Shown: positions 26,410-35,517 of the stretch, piece after piece | Layout of the letters: every line of letters begins with the position of its first letter | How positions within the stretch are numbered: the stretch's first letter is position 1 | DNA from: Pseudomonadales bacterium | Lineage (GTDB): Bacteria; Pseudomonadota; Gammaproteobacteria; Pseudomonadales; Azotimanducaceae | DNA length: 51,306 bases | Reading direction: 5' to 3' | NCBI GenBank assembly: GCA_028280225.1 | Contig: JANQMF010000085.1 | Span: 1-51,306, forward strand | Position numbers and translations under genes: made by a program | Notes under the pieces: generated by a model | Database searches by the model: none | What the model was told of the DNA's origin: nothing | The model's input: only the letters and a program-made list of their open reading frames with translations

Positions 26410-27768
26410 CTGGTTTTACCTAACAACAGCAGCCAGTGGCACCATCGCATCTGGCAGCTCACGTGGCCGGTGATTCTGGCTAACACAACCATTCCCCTGG
26501 TGGGACTTGCCGACGTTGCCGTTATGGGGCGTTTACCCGATCCGATCTATATTGCCGCCGTTGCCATGGGCGCAGCCATGTTCAGCGCTGTTTATTGGAT
26601 ATTCGGGTTTCTGCGCATGGGCACCACTGGATTAACCGCCCAGGCTTTCGGCGCGGGCGACCACCCGGAAATTCCCGCCATTTTTCTGCGTGCCTGTGCC
26701 ATTGCCGTGGCTTTGGGTGGGCTAATGGTTGCGCTCCAATGGCCGCTAAAGCAATTACTTTTTGCATTATTTGATGCCAGCGCACAAACCAGCCAACTTG
26801 CTGATCAATACTATTCGTTGCGGATTTATGGCGCACCCGGTTTGTTGCTCCATCTGGTCCAACTGGGCATCCTGTTCGGGTTGCAACGTATGCGCGACAC
26901 ATTGTGGCTGAGTGTGGGGCTCAACCTCACCAACCTTTGTTTAGATATTGTTCTGGTTCTGGGTTTTGACATGGGGGTTAAAGGGGTAGCCCTGGGTACA
27001 ACCATTAGCGAATGGGGGGCTGCAGCCCTGGGCTTCTGGCTGGTATACCGAGCGTTACGGCAGCTGGGGGCCACCCCCCGGCAGAGTGCTCTATGGCAAG
27101 CCAGTAAAGTATCAGCCTTGTTTTCCGTCAGCTCAAACCTGATCCTGCGCACTTTTTTTGTCCAATTGCCTTTCTTTGCAGGCACCGTCATTGCCACGCA
27201 ACTAGGGGATCTGACCCTGGCGCTGCATGGGGTTTTAATGCAACTCTTCTTCATAATGACCTATAGCCTGGACGGTTTTGCCCACACCGCGGAAACTCTG
27301 GCCGGTTACTGTTATGGTGCGCGCCAGCGCCGCCCCCTGCGCCTGGCGGGGTACTACAGCGCGCTGTGGGGGTTTGGTCTGGCGGTGCTCACCGCAATAA
27401 TCTATGCCCTGTTTGGGCAATGGTTTGTGGAATTTTTAAGTGTTTCTCCAGACTTGCGGACAGCCGCCGTTGAATATCTGCCGTGGATTGTCCTGGCCCC
27501 GGTCCTGTGTGTTTGGGCCTTCTTGTTAGACGGTATATTTATCGGCACCACCCACATTCGGGAAATGCGCAACGCCATGATGGCATCCGCAGCAGGCTGG
27601 GCCCTGTTGTTGTGGTTGACCTTCCCCGCTCTGGCCTACCACGCTGTTTGGCTGAGCATGAGCGCCTTTATGATACTTCGCGGGGTACTGTTGGGCTTAT
27701 ACTATCCGCGTATCGAAGCGGCCATAGCGCACACTGTTACTGAACAGGATGTTGTGCCGGGTCGTTAA
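26410..27768 (+). CDS. MATE-family (DinF-like) efflux transporter
   Basis: A 12-TM MATE/DinF sodium- or proton-driven exporter: GLADVAVMGRL in TM1, GFLRMGTTGLTAQAFGAGD, and FVQLPFFAGTVIATQLGDLTLA later. Reading from the first usual start, a GTG at 26470, would cut TM1 in half, because the conserved WHHRIWQLTWPVILANTTIP runs from before it. The frame is open upstream to a TAA, without ATG, GTG or TTG, so I place the start at a CTG (26410) with GGCGGA 11 bases upstream. It begins eight bases after the RND stop. Confidence 0.85.
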   Translation: MVLPNNSSQWHHRIWQLTWPVILANTTIPLVGLADVAVMGRLPDPIYIAAVAMGAAMFSAVYWIFGFLRMGTTGLTAQAFGAGDHPEIPAIFLRACAIAVALGGLMVALQWPLKQLLFALFDASAQTSQLADQYYSLRIYGAPGLLLHLVQLGILFGLQRMRDTLWLSVGLNLTNLCLDIVLVLGFDMGVKGVALGTTISEWGAAALGFWLVYRALRQLGATPRQSALWQASKVSALFSVSSNLILRTFFVQLPFFAGTVIATQLGDLTLALHGVLMQLFFIMTYSLDGFAHTAETLAGYCYGARQRRPLRLAGYYSALWGFGLAVLTAIIYALFGQWFVEFLSVSPDLRTAAVEYLPWIVLAPVLCVWAFLLDGIFIGTTHIREMRNAMMASAAGWALLLWLTFPALAYHAVWLSMSAFMILRGVLLGLYYPRIEAAIAHTVTEQDVVPGR

Positions 27769-27790
27769 CCCACACCGACGGCACCCCATT

Positions 27791-28891
27791 ATGAGCCCAA
27801 AGAAGAGACAACAACGCCCATCAGAGACAACCCCACCACTCCGGGTGGCCTTTATCGGCGCCGGATCCATCGCGGACCTGCATCTACGCCTGTTGGAAAA
27901 ACGCAACGACGTTAACATCACAGCATTTGCCGATGTGAACGAACGGGTTCTGGATCAACGCCGGGCTCAATTTCCCTCAGCCGGCATTTTTGCCAACTAC
28001 AAACAGATGCTCAGCCAGGACAAGCCGGATGCGGTTTGTGTCTGCACACCCAACAAATTACACGCCGCCCCTACAATCGATGCTCTGCGCGCGGGTTGCC
28101 ATGTGCTGGTGGAAAAGCCGATGGCGATGAACATGGTGGACGCCCGCCGCATGGTTAAGGCCGCCAGCCAAAGTACCGGCCAATTGATTATCGGCTTTCA
28201 ACACCGTTACGATCCCCGTACCCAGTATCTACGCAAGGTGTTCGAAGAGGGCGGCTTTGGCAACGTGTTGTACGGCCGGGTCCAAGCCTTGCGCCGGCGG
28301 GGTATTCCAAATTGGGGGGTATTCGGGCGCAAGGAGGTACAGGGTGGCGGACCACTCATCGATATTGGTATACACGCCCTGGAGATGGCGCACTATGCCA
28401 TCGGTTCACCCAACCCAATCAGCGCCAGCGCTGACATGTTCACCTACATTGGCGATAAACCATCAAACCGGGTAGTCAGCATGTGGCCAGACTGGGATTA
28501 CAAAACTTATAACGTGGAAGACCTTGCCATCGGCCGCATCCGCTTTGCCAACGGTGCCGTGTTGACTCTTGAGTCCTCTTTTGCCGCCCACATCGGTCCC
28601 AACAGTCTGATGAATTTTGAGATTTTGGGAGACAAAGGTGGCGCAACCTGGGAACCGACCGTAGTACACACTGACGAATCCGGGCATATGGTGAACAAAA
28701 CCCCGGCCTGGTTGCCTGACCATGGTTTTGAAACAGTATTTCAACTGAAGATGGACGGCTTTGTGGATCACGTTAAGTACAACCAACCCACTATCTGCCC
28801 GGCCACCGACGGCCTGATGGTACAAGCCATGCTGGATGCCTTGTATCGCTCCGCCGATAAGGGCGGACGGGAGACAAAAATCACCCTGTAG
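27791..28891 (+). CDS. Gfo/Idh/MocA-family NAD(P)-dependent oxidoreductase
   Basis: A 366-residue dehydrogenase. The Rossmann motif VAFIGAGSIADLHLR is near residue 20, CTPNKLHAAPTIDAL and HVLVEKPMAMN (the VEKP motif with the catalytic Lys) follow, then GGGPLIDIGIHALEMAHY, with the catalytic Asp-His pair of the family. The enzymes act on sugars, inositols or biliverdin-like substrates. It is the last gene of the pump operon (22 bases after the MATE stop). Whether it serves the pump's substrate is unknown. Confidence 0.9.
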   Translation: MSPKKRQQRPSETTPPLRVAFIGAGSIADLHLRLLEKRNDVNITAFADVNERVLDQRRAQFPSAGIFANYKQMLSQDKPDAVCVCTPNKLHAAPTIDALRAGCHVLVEKPMAMNMVDARRMVKAASQSTGQLIIGFQHRYDPRTQYLRKVFEEGGFGNVLYGRVQALRRRGIPNWGVFGRKEVQGGGPLIDIGIHALEMAHYAIGSPNPISASADMFTYIGDKPSNRVVSMWPDWDYKTYNVEDLAIGRIRFANGAVLTLESSFAAHIGPNSLMNFEILGDKGGATWEPTVVHTDESGHMVNKTPAWLPDHGFETVFQLKMDGFVDHVKYNQPTICPATDGLMVQAMLDALYRSADKGGRETKITL

Positions 28892-28971
28892 TGGAATTAC
28901 CACCCGATTCAGGTTTGATTCAGGTCAAATAAGCTGCAATTGTCGACCCGGAAGCAGTAACAGGATTTTTT

Positions 28972-29328
28972 ATGGATAACAGATTTTTTGCCATAGGAAC
29001 CCTTTCCCTCTTAACCCTGGCTTGCGCCAGCGACCCGATTATCGACACCAAGGGGGTCAATATGGCCCAGTATCAGCAGGACCTGAATGAATGCCAGGCC
29101 TACGCCCAACAGGTGAATGTGGGTACCAAGGCAGCATCCGGTGCCGCTGCAGGCGCCGTTGTGGGTGCGGTCATAGGCGCGGCGGTGGGTAACAGCAACA
29201 CCGCCGGCCGTGCCGCCGGAGCGGGCGCCACCGCGGGTGCAGCCAAGGGCACCGGCAGGGCTATGCACGAACGCGAACGCGTAACCCGCAACTGCCTGCG
29301 CAACCGAGGCTACGCAGTACTCAACTAA
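28972..29328 (+). CDS. Glycine-zipper outer-membrane lipoprotein
   Basis: A 118-residue precursor. The signal peptide ends in LTLAC, giving a lipidated Cys18. After a linker comes a glycine-zipper domain (GAAAGAVVGAVIGAAVGN, then AAGAGATAGAAKGTG) like the Rickettsia 17-kDa antigen / SlyB group, and a C-terminal CLRNRGYAVLN. Two further Cys could form a disulfide. Likely envelope structural. AGGA precedes the ATG and a REP-like element follows the stop. Confidence 0.85.
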   Translation: MDNRFFAIGTLSLLTLACASDPIIDTKGVNMAQYQQDLNECQAYAQQVNVGTKAASGAAAGAVVGAVIGAAVGNSNTAGRAAGAGATAGAAKGTGRAMHERERVTRNCLRNRGYAVLN

Positions 29329-29336
29329 ACCCTAAC

Positions 29337-29369
29337 CGCTTACGCTGGGGTCAGACCCCAACGTAAGCA
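29337..29369. repeat. REP-like palindrome 3 (single)
   Basis: CGCTTACGCTGGGGTC, AGACCCCAACGTAAGC: the same family, eight bases after the glycine-zipper stop and without an inverted partner nearby. It may double as a terminator. Confidence 0.8.
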
Positions 29370-29451
29370 GTTCCCCCGGGGTAGTGCGTTGGGGGTGTAT
29401 TGTTTAGAATCCTTTTTCTAAATAATTTACTCACTGATTCCAGGGGGAAAC

Positions 29452-30711
29452 ATGGCGGAAGCTGCGCTAGAGAATCCAGATCTTTTTGATCTGACCATGT
29501 CCGATGAGGCCCAACCACTGTTGGATGCGGTCAAGAAACACATCAAGGAAAACGTCGACCCAATTACCGAAGAATTTTATGCCTTGGGTGAGGGCCGGGC
29601 AGACCGCTGGAGTTGGGCCCCCGGCCAATTGGAGCTGCTGGATGGGGCTAAACAAAAGGCCAAAGAATCCGGTTTGTGGAATTTTTTCCTGCCGGACGCC
29701 GACACCGGTGAAGGCTTATCGAACCTGGATTACGCCTACATCGCCAGCGAGTTGGGCAAGTCCCCCCTGGCTTCGGAGACCTTAAACTGCTCCGCACCCG
29801 ATACCGGTAACATGGAGGTGCTGGAGCGTGTGGGCACCCCGGAACAGAAAGAACAGTGGCTCAAGCCTCTGCTGGCCGGCGAGATCCGCTCCGCCTTTGC
29901 CATGACGGAACCCGCCCTGCCCTCCTCGGACGCCAAAAACATCAGCACCAAGGCAGAACTCGACGGTGACGAATGGGTGATCAACGGCGAAAAGTACTAT
30001 ATCTCCGGCGCCGGTGACCCACGCTGCAAGATCATGATAACCATGGTCAAAACCAGCCCTGATGCGCCACCTCACAAGCAGCAGTCACAGATTCTGGTGC
30101 CCATCGACGCCCCTGGAGTAAAAATCCTGGACGGTATGGAAGTATTTGGCCACGACGATGCACCCCACGGTCACATGCATATCGTTTTCGACAACGTCCG
30201 TGTCCCCAAAGAAAATATGTTACTGGGTGAAGGCCGGGGTTTTGAAATCAGCCAGGTCCGTCTGGGACCCGGGCGAATTCACCACTGCATGCGCTCCATC
30301 GGTACCGGCGAGCGGGCCCTGGAGCTGATGATTCGCCGGGGCGCCACCCGGGAAGCTTTTGGCAAACCACTGATTCAGCTGGGCAAAAACATTGAAGTGG
30401 TCTCCCGGGCCCGCATCGAAATTGATGCCTGCCGGTTGATGGTCCTGCAAGCGGCCAAGGCCATGGACACCCTGGGCAACAAAGAAGCCCGGGTTTACGT
30501 CAGTGCCATCAAAGCCATGGTGCCGGAAAAGATCTGCAAAATCATCGATCAGGCGATTCAGATCCACGGTGCCACCGGTGTATCCCAATGGACCCCCCTG
30601 GCCAAGATGTATACCGGTCAACGGACCCTGCGCCTGGCTGACGGTCCGGATGAGGTGCATCACATGGTGGTGGGACGCGCCGAAGTCCGCAAGTACGATG
30701 GTTTGTTATAG
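29452..30711 (+). CDS. Acyl-CoA dehydrogenase
   Basis: A 419-residue FAD enzyme, similar in length and motifs to the ACAD10/11-type group: AFAMTEPALPSSDAKNI (FAD/substrate motif), WVINGEKYYISGAGDP, VRLGPGRIHHCMRSIG, AFGKPLIQLGKN, and IHGATGVSQWTPLAKMYTG near the end. It catalyses the first alpha-beta dehydrogenation of an acyl-CoA with electron-transfer flavoprotein as acceptor. AGGGGGAAAC gives a strong ribosome site. Single gene with its own terminator. Confidence 0.94.
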   Translation: MAEAALENPDLFDLTMSDEAQPLLDAVKKHIKENVDPITEEFYALGEGRADRWSWAPGQLELLDGAKQKAKESGLWNFFLPDADTGEGLSNLDYAYIASELGKSPLASETLNCSAPDTGNMEVLERVGTPEQKEQWLKPLLAGEIRSAFAMTEPALPSSDAKNISTKAELDGDEWVINGEKYYISGAGDPRCKIMITMVKTSPDAPPHKQQSQILVPIDAPGVKILDGMEVFGHDDAPHGHMHIVFDNVRVPKENMLLGEGRGFEISQVRLGPGRIHHCMRSIGTGERALELMIRRGATREAFGKPLIQLGKNIEVVSRARIEIDACRLMVLQAAKAMDTLGNKEARVYVSAIKAMVPEKICKIIDQAIQIHGATGVSQWTPLAKMYTGQRTLRLADGPDEVHHMVVGRAEVRKYDGLL

Positions 30712-30763
30712 GTACCGCTTGCCCTACTCCGGCGGATTATACTGACACGGCGTTATCCGGCAC

Positions 30764-30790
30764 AAAGGCCGCATCCAGGATGCGGCCTTT
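30764..30790. terminator. Bidirectional hairpin terminator
   Basis: AAAGGCCGCATC, loop CAG, GATGCGGCCTTT: a perfect 12-bp stem with A-run on the left and T-run on the right, placed between the convergent acyl-CoA dehydrogenase and the TonB/TPR gene. It can end transcription from both sides. Confidence 0.85.
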
Positions 30791-30857
30791 GGCTGGTACA
30801 AACTCAAAAAGAAGTGCAGGGCTGAAAGCAAAACAGCCGCCCCGCCAAAATCATCCT

Positions 30858-32243
30858 CTAACTCTGAAAAGAAAAGCGCACCCCGCTGCGCACCGGCAAA
30901 GGACGGCCCATTTGCATATACGGCTCAAAGCGCCACCGGCTCACCGCGGCAATGGCAGGCCCATCCAAGATGGGCTCGCTGGAATCCGCCACCAGGACGT
31001 CTTCAACATTACCCTCTTCGTTTACGGTAAAAAGCACCTCAACCCAACCGGTGGTTATACCCTTGGGCAGCACCGGCGCAGCCTGGCGTTTGGCTTGTAA
31101 ATCCCGAATGGCAATCATTTCGTCAAACTGGCCAGCCCGCGCTCGGTTGCGCCGCTCCAGAAAAGCCAGTTCATTGGTAATTTCCGCAAGCTGTTCCTCA
31201 TCTGCCCCCGCCTCAACCGCCATTTCTACCGTGGCCTGGGCATCACTCAAATCTTCATCCCGGCTGAGCAGCCAAGCACGCTCCACCAAGCCATCAATCA
31301 CCAGACGTACCCCGGATTTTGCCGCTGGAGAATTCTCGTCTTTCTTCAGCACCGAACGATAGTGTTCTAAAGCACCAATACCCGTTGGGCTCATTTGCCC
31401 CACCAGATACCCTTGTTGCATGGCTTCAGCTGCTGCCAATAAGTCTTCTTTGACCGCCTGGTCTTTAACCATGTCGCTCCATTGCAGAGTGAGCTTTTCG
31501 GTTTGCGCAATTCCGGGCGTATCCGGCGCAATTTCCTTGGCCAGCGCAATCAATTCTTTGGCCTTGGCATGATTCTCAGCAAAAGCCTCGGTTTGTGCCA
31601 GGGTCGCCAGGCGCTGGGCAACTGCATCAATACCCTGCAACGCCACAACGTTGCCCGGATCCATCTGCAGAATTTCCCGGTAACTTGCCAGCGCATTATT
31701 TCCCTGGGGTTTAGTCAAATTCCCAGACGCCACCTGACTGACAGCAACATCTATCAGGGCTTTAACCCGCTCGTGATGATTCACCCGGGATAACAAAGAT
31801 TTTGCGGCTACATTACCCGGTTTCAGCGCCAGTGCCTGATTGGCCAGGTCCGCTGCAGCAACCCAATCCGACTTCAGAATAGCCGACTCCGCGCCGTTTA
31901 TCAGATAAACCATTACCCGTTCAATACCTTGTCTGGCCACGCGGTTAGACCCATCACTCTCCAACATCTTGTTGTAAAAAAAGAGCGCGCTGTCTCCTTC
32001 CGGCTGAGTGATGCGGCCCGCCATAAAAGCCTGTTCTGCCCGGTCCAGCCAATCCACGCCTTCCACAGCAAGCGCCTGGCTTGCAACATAGGCCGGAATC
32101 TTCGGCAAATGGGCCACTGCGGGCTCACTCCCCTGCTTCAAATACACCCAGGTGCCGGCAACGCCAACCAATACCACTCCGGCAGCTATGCTGAAGCTAT
32201 TCCCCAGGGAAAGGCTTTGGGTACGTAAACTCAAACTATTCAA
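30858..32243 (-). CDS. TonB C-terminal-domain protein with TPR-like repeats
   Basis: A 461-residue protein: a short cytoplasmic tail, one membrane span at residues 19-36 (SIAAGVVLVGVAGTWVYL), then a periplasmic part with tetratricopeptide-like helical repeats (ALALKPGNVAAKSLLSRV, QMDPGNVVALQGIDAV and others, residues about 70-330). A TonB C-terminal domain follows at 390-461 (TGWVEVLFTVNEEGNVEDV, RWRFEPYMQMGRPLPVRSG). The TTG start at 32243 overlaps the regulator's stop by four bases, with GGGGGTG six bases upstream, so it is translationally coupled to the signalling genes. No ExbB/ExbD is near. TonB-like energy coupling is not proven by the domain alone. Confidence 0.85.
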   Translation of the reverse strand: MNSLSLRTQSLSLGNSFSIAAGVVLVGVAGTWVYLKQGSEPAVAHLPKIPAYVASQALAVEGVDWLDRAEQAFMAGRITQPEGDSALFFYNKMLESDGSNRVARQGIERVMVYLINGAESAILKSDWVAAADLANQALALKPGNVAAKSLLSRVNHHERVKALIDVAVSQVASGNLTKPQGNNALASYREILQMDPGNVVALQGIDAVAQRLATLAQTEAFAENHAKAKELIALAKEIAPDTPGIAQTEKLTLQWSDMVKDQAVKEDLLAAAEAMQQGYLVGQMSPTGIGALEHYRSVLKKDENSPAAKSGVRLVIDGLVERAWLLSRDEDLSDAQATVEMAVEAGADEEQLAEITNELAFLERRNRARAGQFDEMIAIRDLQAKRQAAPVLPKGITTGWVEVLFTVNEEGNVEDVLVADSSEPILDGPAIAAVSRWRFEPYMQMGRPLPVRSGVRFSFQS

Positions 32244-33286
32244 TTTTGCACCCCCAGAAACCAGTTACGAAATCTTGTCCACAGGGTTGGTGCCGCCAAG
32301 GCTGGATTTCCCCCCTGACCGGATCCAACCAGGGGTCCATCCATTAACTGATGGCTATCCATAAATCGCTGTATAGCTGAACGCAGCCAGATTTTGCATT
32401 GCCCGGTTTGCAGGGGTTTTAACAAAAAGCGGAACACCTGGCCGGAGTTGATCATCTGAATCAATACGTTGGCATCCGAACGGTCGCTGGCGACAATAAT
32501 CACCACCCCGGGCGTAATGGCTCTGACCTGTTGGCTGAGTTGCCTGATATCCTCTTCACTGCGACTCATGTCGGTTACCAATACACCCACATTTCGCTTG
32601 CGCAGCAGTTCCAAACCCGACTCTACATCCGGCGCCTGATGAATTTCATGTCCGGCACAAGCGCTGGATACGCCGCTGACCAGATCGGAATCGCCGGTAA
32701 TCACCAACACCTCAACCATGCCCACGGCAGCCGAAACCGGCTTAGCCTTGGGCGGATCAACCGCATCAGACTGCGGGTTGGCCTCCATGCGGGCCTGTTT
32801 GCCGGTCTCCGTGGTCTGCGCCTGCCCAGGCTTTTGCTCGAAAGAAACCGGTTGCACCGCCAGAACGGGGGTATCAGCAGCATCCGCAACCAGGGCCAAA
32901 CCTTCTTTGACCGCACCGCGAATTTCATCCGCCGGGCAGGGTTTCATCAAGTAACGAAATACTTCCGCATCGTTAATCGACGCTTCCACCGCCGCCAGAT
33001 CCGCATAACCGGTCAGTAATATTCTTAAGGTACCAGGCGAGCGTTGCTTTATTTCCGTAAGCACTTCAACACCGGTCATAAGGGGCATGCGCTGGTCCGA
33101 AACCACCACATCAATCTTGTTTTCCGCCAATATCTCCAAGGCCTGAGCACCCGAATTCGCCAGGTGTACATCGTAATCTCTACGGAACATGGCCCGCATC
33201 GACTTCAGAACCCGCTGCTCATCATCAACAAACATGATCGCCGGGCGGGAGACTTCAACGGGAGCAACCGCTGCGTTTGCTGTCAT
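32240..33286 (-). CDS. Two-REC response regulator without DNA-binding domain
   Basis: A 348-residue protein. The N-terminal receiver (about 14-130) has FVDDEQRVLKSM (acidic pocket), VVVSDQRMPLMTG with the phosphoacceptor Asp, LLTGYAD and MKP with the conserved Lys. After a linker, residues about 195-320 are a second, receiver-like domain (VLVITGDSDL, VLVTDMSRSEEDI, LLKPLQ) whose Asp is in a less typical setting. There is no HD-GYP, GGDEF or HTH. Output may be through protein contacts, perhaps to the coupled TonB/TPR protein. Its ATG shares one base with the kinase stop. Confidence 0.88.
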   Translation of the reverse strand: MTANAAVAPVEVSRPAIMFVDDEQRVLKSMRAMFRRDYDVHLANSGAQALEILAENKIDVVVSDQRMPLMTGVEVLTEIKQRSPGTLRILLTGYADLAAVEASINDAEVFRYLMKPCPADEIRGAVKEGLALVADAADTPVLAVQPVSFEQKPGQAQTTETGKQARMEANPQSDAVDPPKAKPVSAAVGMVEVLVITGDSDLVSGVSSACAGHEIHQAPDVESGLELLRKRNVGVLVTDMSRSEEDIRQLSQQVRAITPGVVIIVASDRSDANVLIQMINSGQVFRFLLKPLQTGQCKIWLRSAIQRFMDSHQLMDGPLVGSGQGGNPALAAPTLWTRFRNWFLGVQN

Positions 33287-35256
33287 TATGCGGCCTCCTC
33301 TGCTGTATCCACGCCAGAGTGAGAATCGTCGACGGTGTCGGTTCCCGGTCCATCCACCGGAAAATTCAAGGTGATACGGGTGCCATGGTCTACCTTGGAG
33401 TCCACATATATCTGGCCACCGTGTTGATCAACAATCTGGTGAACTATGGACAAACCAAGTCCCGTACCCTGGCCTACCGGTTTGGTGGTAAAGAAAGGAT
33501 CCATGATCTGCCGCAGATTTTCCTCGGGAATGCCACAACCGGTATCCTCAAATACTATTTCAACAGAATCACCCGGGGCACTTGCTTCACCCCCTTCAGC
33601 GCTGGATGTGCGCAACCAGCGTGTACTGATTTTCAACGTACCCCGCCCTTCCATGGCCTGCACAGCGTTGGTAACTATGTTTATAAACACCTGATTCAAG
33701 CGCGACGGTGAACAATAAATCTCGGGAATATCTTGAAAGTCCTTTTCCACCGTCACCCCGGATTTCAACATATTCCGAGTGATGGTCAGTGTCTTTTCAA
33801 TACCCTCGCGAATATCAAAGCGGTCATCAGCCACTCTATCCAAGCGGGAAAAGTCTTTTAGGCTTTGCACCAATTCACTGATCTGATTCAATCCGTCCAC
33901 ACTGTCCGCGGACAGGCCGGTCACCTCTTCAATATTCTCAGCCAACTCATCAGGGTCAAATTCCGCTTTACGTGCCAACAATCGCTTTAAGGCTAGCTTA
34001 CCATCCTCCGCGCTTTCAGCCCGCAGGATAGGCAGGGTTGCTTCAACAAGCGCCGCCATTTCATTAACAGAATCCGCAGTGGTGGTGGTATTGTTCAACA
34101 CATACAGCAGGGGGGTGTTAATTTCGTGCATAACCCCAGCCACAAGCTGCCCCAGAGATGACATTTTTTCCGCCTGAACCAGCTGCACCTGAGATTCCTT
34201 CAAATTCTCATTAGCCTGAGCCAGATCCTGAGTGCGTTCCGCCACCCGCATCTCCAGGTCATCGTGAGACCGGTTCAGAGCACTGTGACTGGCCCGCAAA
34301 CGCAGCCCAAAAGCGCCCAGCACAGCCAGCATCAACACCGTGTAGATGTTCAATAGAATCCGCGCTTCGTTAACCGCGGCCAACACATAAAGTTGATCTT
34401 CGGTAGCCTGCTCACCCAAGCGGGCTAACCGCTGCATTAAGCCAGGCTGATCCATGACATCTACCGCTTGATTCATGGCTCGCTGTAGCGAGACCATGGT
34501 ATAACTGGTGTTAATCAGGTAACGGACACGTGCCTTCTGACCCGGCTTGGCTTGACTCTCGAGTTTTTCCAGACGATCAATGGTCTCCAGCACCAGGTCA
34601 AAATTCTGAGCTGTGCCGGCCAGTCTATTTTTGATTTCTTCTGTGTTGACGTAAACACCATCCGCAAGCTTCTGCTGGCCACTCTGGCGCAACACCCCTA
34701 CCAGCTCTTTAGCACCTTGTTCAAATGCCGAAGACAGTTGATAACGCTCTTCCTGGGAAGCCACATACTTTGACAGCTGCTCCGTCAGCACCACAACACC
34801 ATCCTGCACCCCAAGATGACTGGTCATCACCACATCCGGGGTATTCAGTTGGCCATTATCACTTTCAATCACGTTTAACCAGGCCATCAACGGCCAGCGC
34901 GCTTGATCTAACACCGTTTGCGGTTGATAAATTTCATAAAGCTGCTGTTCCAGGGCGATGCTTCCCTCATACAGGGCCTGTTCTAACTGCTCGGTATCGG
35001 TGAGGGGCTGACGCTCGGTGATTGACACACTGATACCGGATGCTACCGCTGTTCCAGCCTGTTGTAAGTATTGGATCTTTGCATCAAGCTGCCGAAACTG
35101 TTCCGGGGTGGAGGCTGTGGAAATGACCAGCAAACCCGCCAACAAACACAGGGCAAAGGCTACACTTACCACGGTTACCGTTATTTCGGTTGATCTCTTG
35201 GTCCACATGCCTTGACGCATCCTTTTCGGCTTTCTTTTCGGCTTTGGGCTAAACAC
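33286..35256 (-). CDS. Membrane sensor histidine kinase
   Basis: About 656 residues from the GTG at 35256, chosen because TAAGGA lies eight bases upstream; ATGs at 35220 and 35208 are alternatives. A first membrane span (ITVTVVSVAFALCLLAGLLV), a periplasmic helical sensor of about 260 residues, a second span (IYTVLMLAVLGAFGLRL), a coiled coil (LEMRVAERTQDLAQANENL), then HisKA-type phosphorylation helix SSLGQLVAGVMHEINTPL with His, and HATPase boxes N (NIVTNAVQAM), G1 (FEDTGCGIP), F (FFTTK) and G2 (GQGTGLGLSIV). It is first in the leftward operon with the regulator and the TonB/TPR gene. The signal is unknown. Confidence 0.92.
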   Translation of the reverse strand: MFSPKPKRKPKRMRQGMWTKRSTEITVTVVSVAFALCLLAGLLVISTASTPEQFRQLDAKIQYLQQAGTAVASGISVSITERQPLTDTEQLEQALYEGSIALEQQLYEIYQPQTVLDQARWPLMAWLNVIESDNGQLNTPDVVMTSHLGVQDGVVVLTEQLSKYVASQEERYQLSSAFEQGAKELVGVLRQSGQQKLADGVYVNTEEIKNRLAGTAQNFDLVLETIDRLEKLESQAKPGQKARVRYLINTSYTMVSLQRAMNQAVDVMDQPGLMQRLARLGEQATEDQLYVLAAVNEARILLNIYTVLMLAVLGAFGLRLRASHSALNRSHDDLEMRVAERTQDLAQANENLKESQVQLVQAEKMSSLGQLVAGVMHEINTPLLYVLNNTTTTADSVNEMAALVEATLPILRAESAEDGKLALKRLLARKAEFDPDELAENIEEVTGLSADSVDGLNQISELVQSLKDFSRLDRVADDRFDIREGIEKTLTITRNMLKSGVTVEKDFQDIPEIYCSPSRLNQVFINIVTNAVQAMEGRGTLKISTRWLRTSSAEGGEASAPGDSVEIVFEDTGCGIPEENLRQIMDPFFTTKPVGQGTGLGLSIVHQIVDQHGGQIYVDSKVDHGTRITLNFPVDGPGTDTVDDSHSGVDTAEEAA

Positions 35257-35517
35257 GGTTTGTATCCTTACTTCTGTCAGCTTATGCCCGCTGCATAACC
35301 GTCTGTTGGTGGGCATCAGATACAGAACGACATAGTTAGGATAGCTGTGGACTTACGTTCACACTGTGCGCCATTTCACACATAACTTGCGTATCAATGT
35401 GCTATTCAGGGCAAAAGCAACCAACAGAGTCTGATTGCGCCATTAAATTGGCAGAAGGGTATTAGCAGAAGGCCGGACACCGTCACAACCGGTCACTCAT
35501 CATACACCCGGGGAGGT

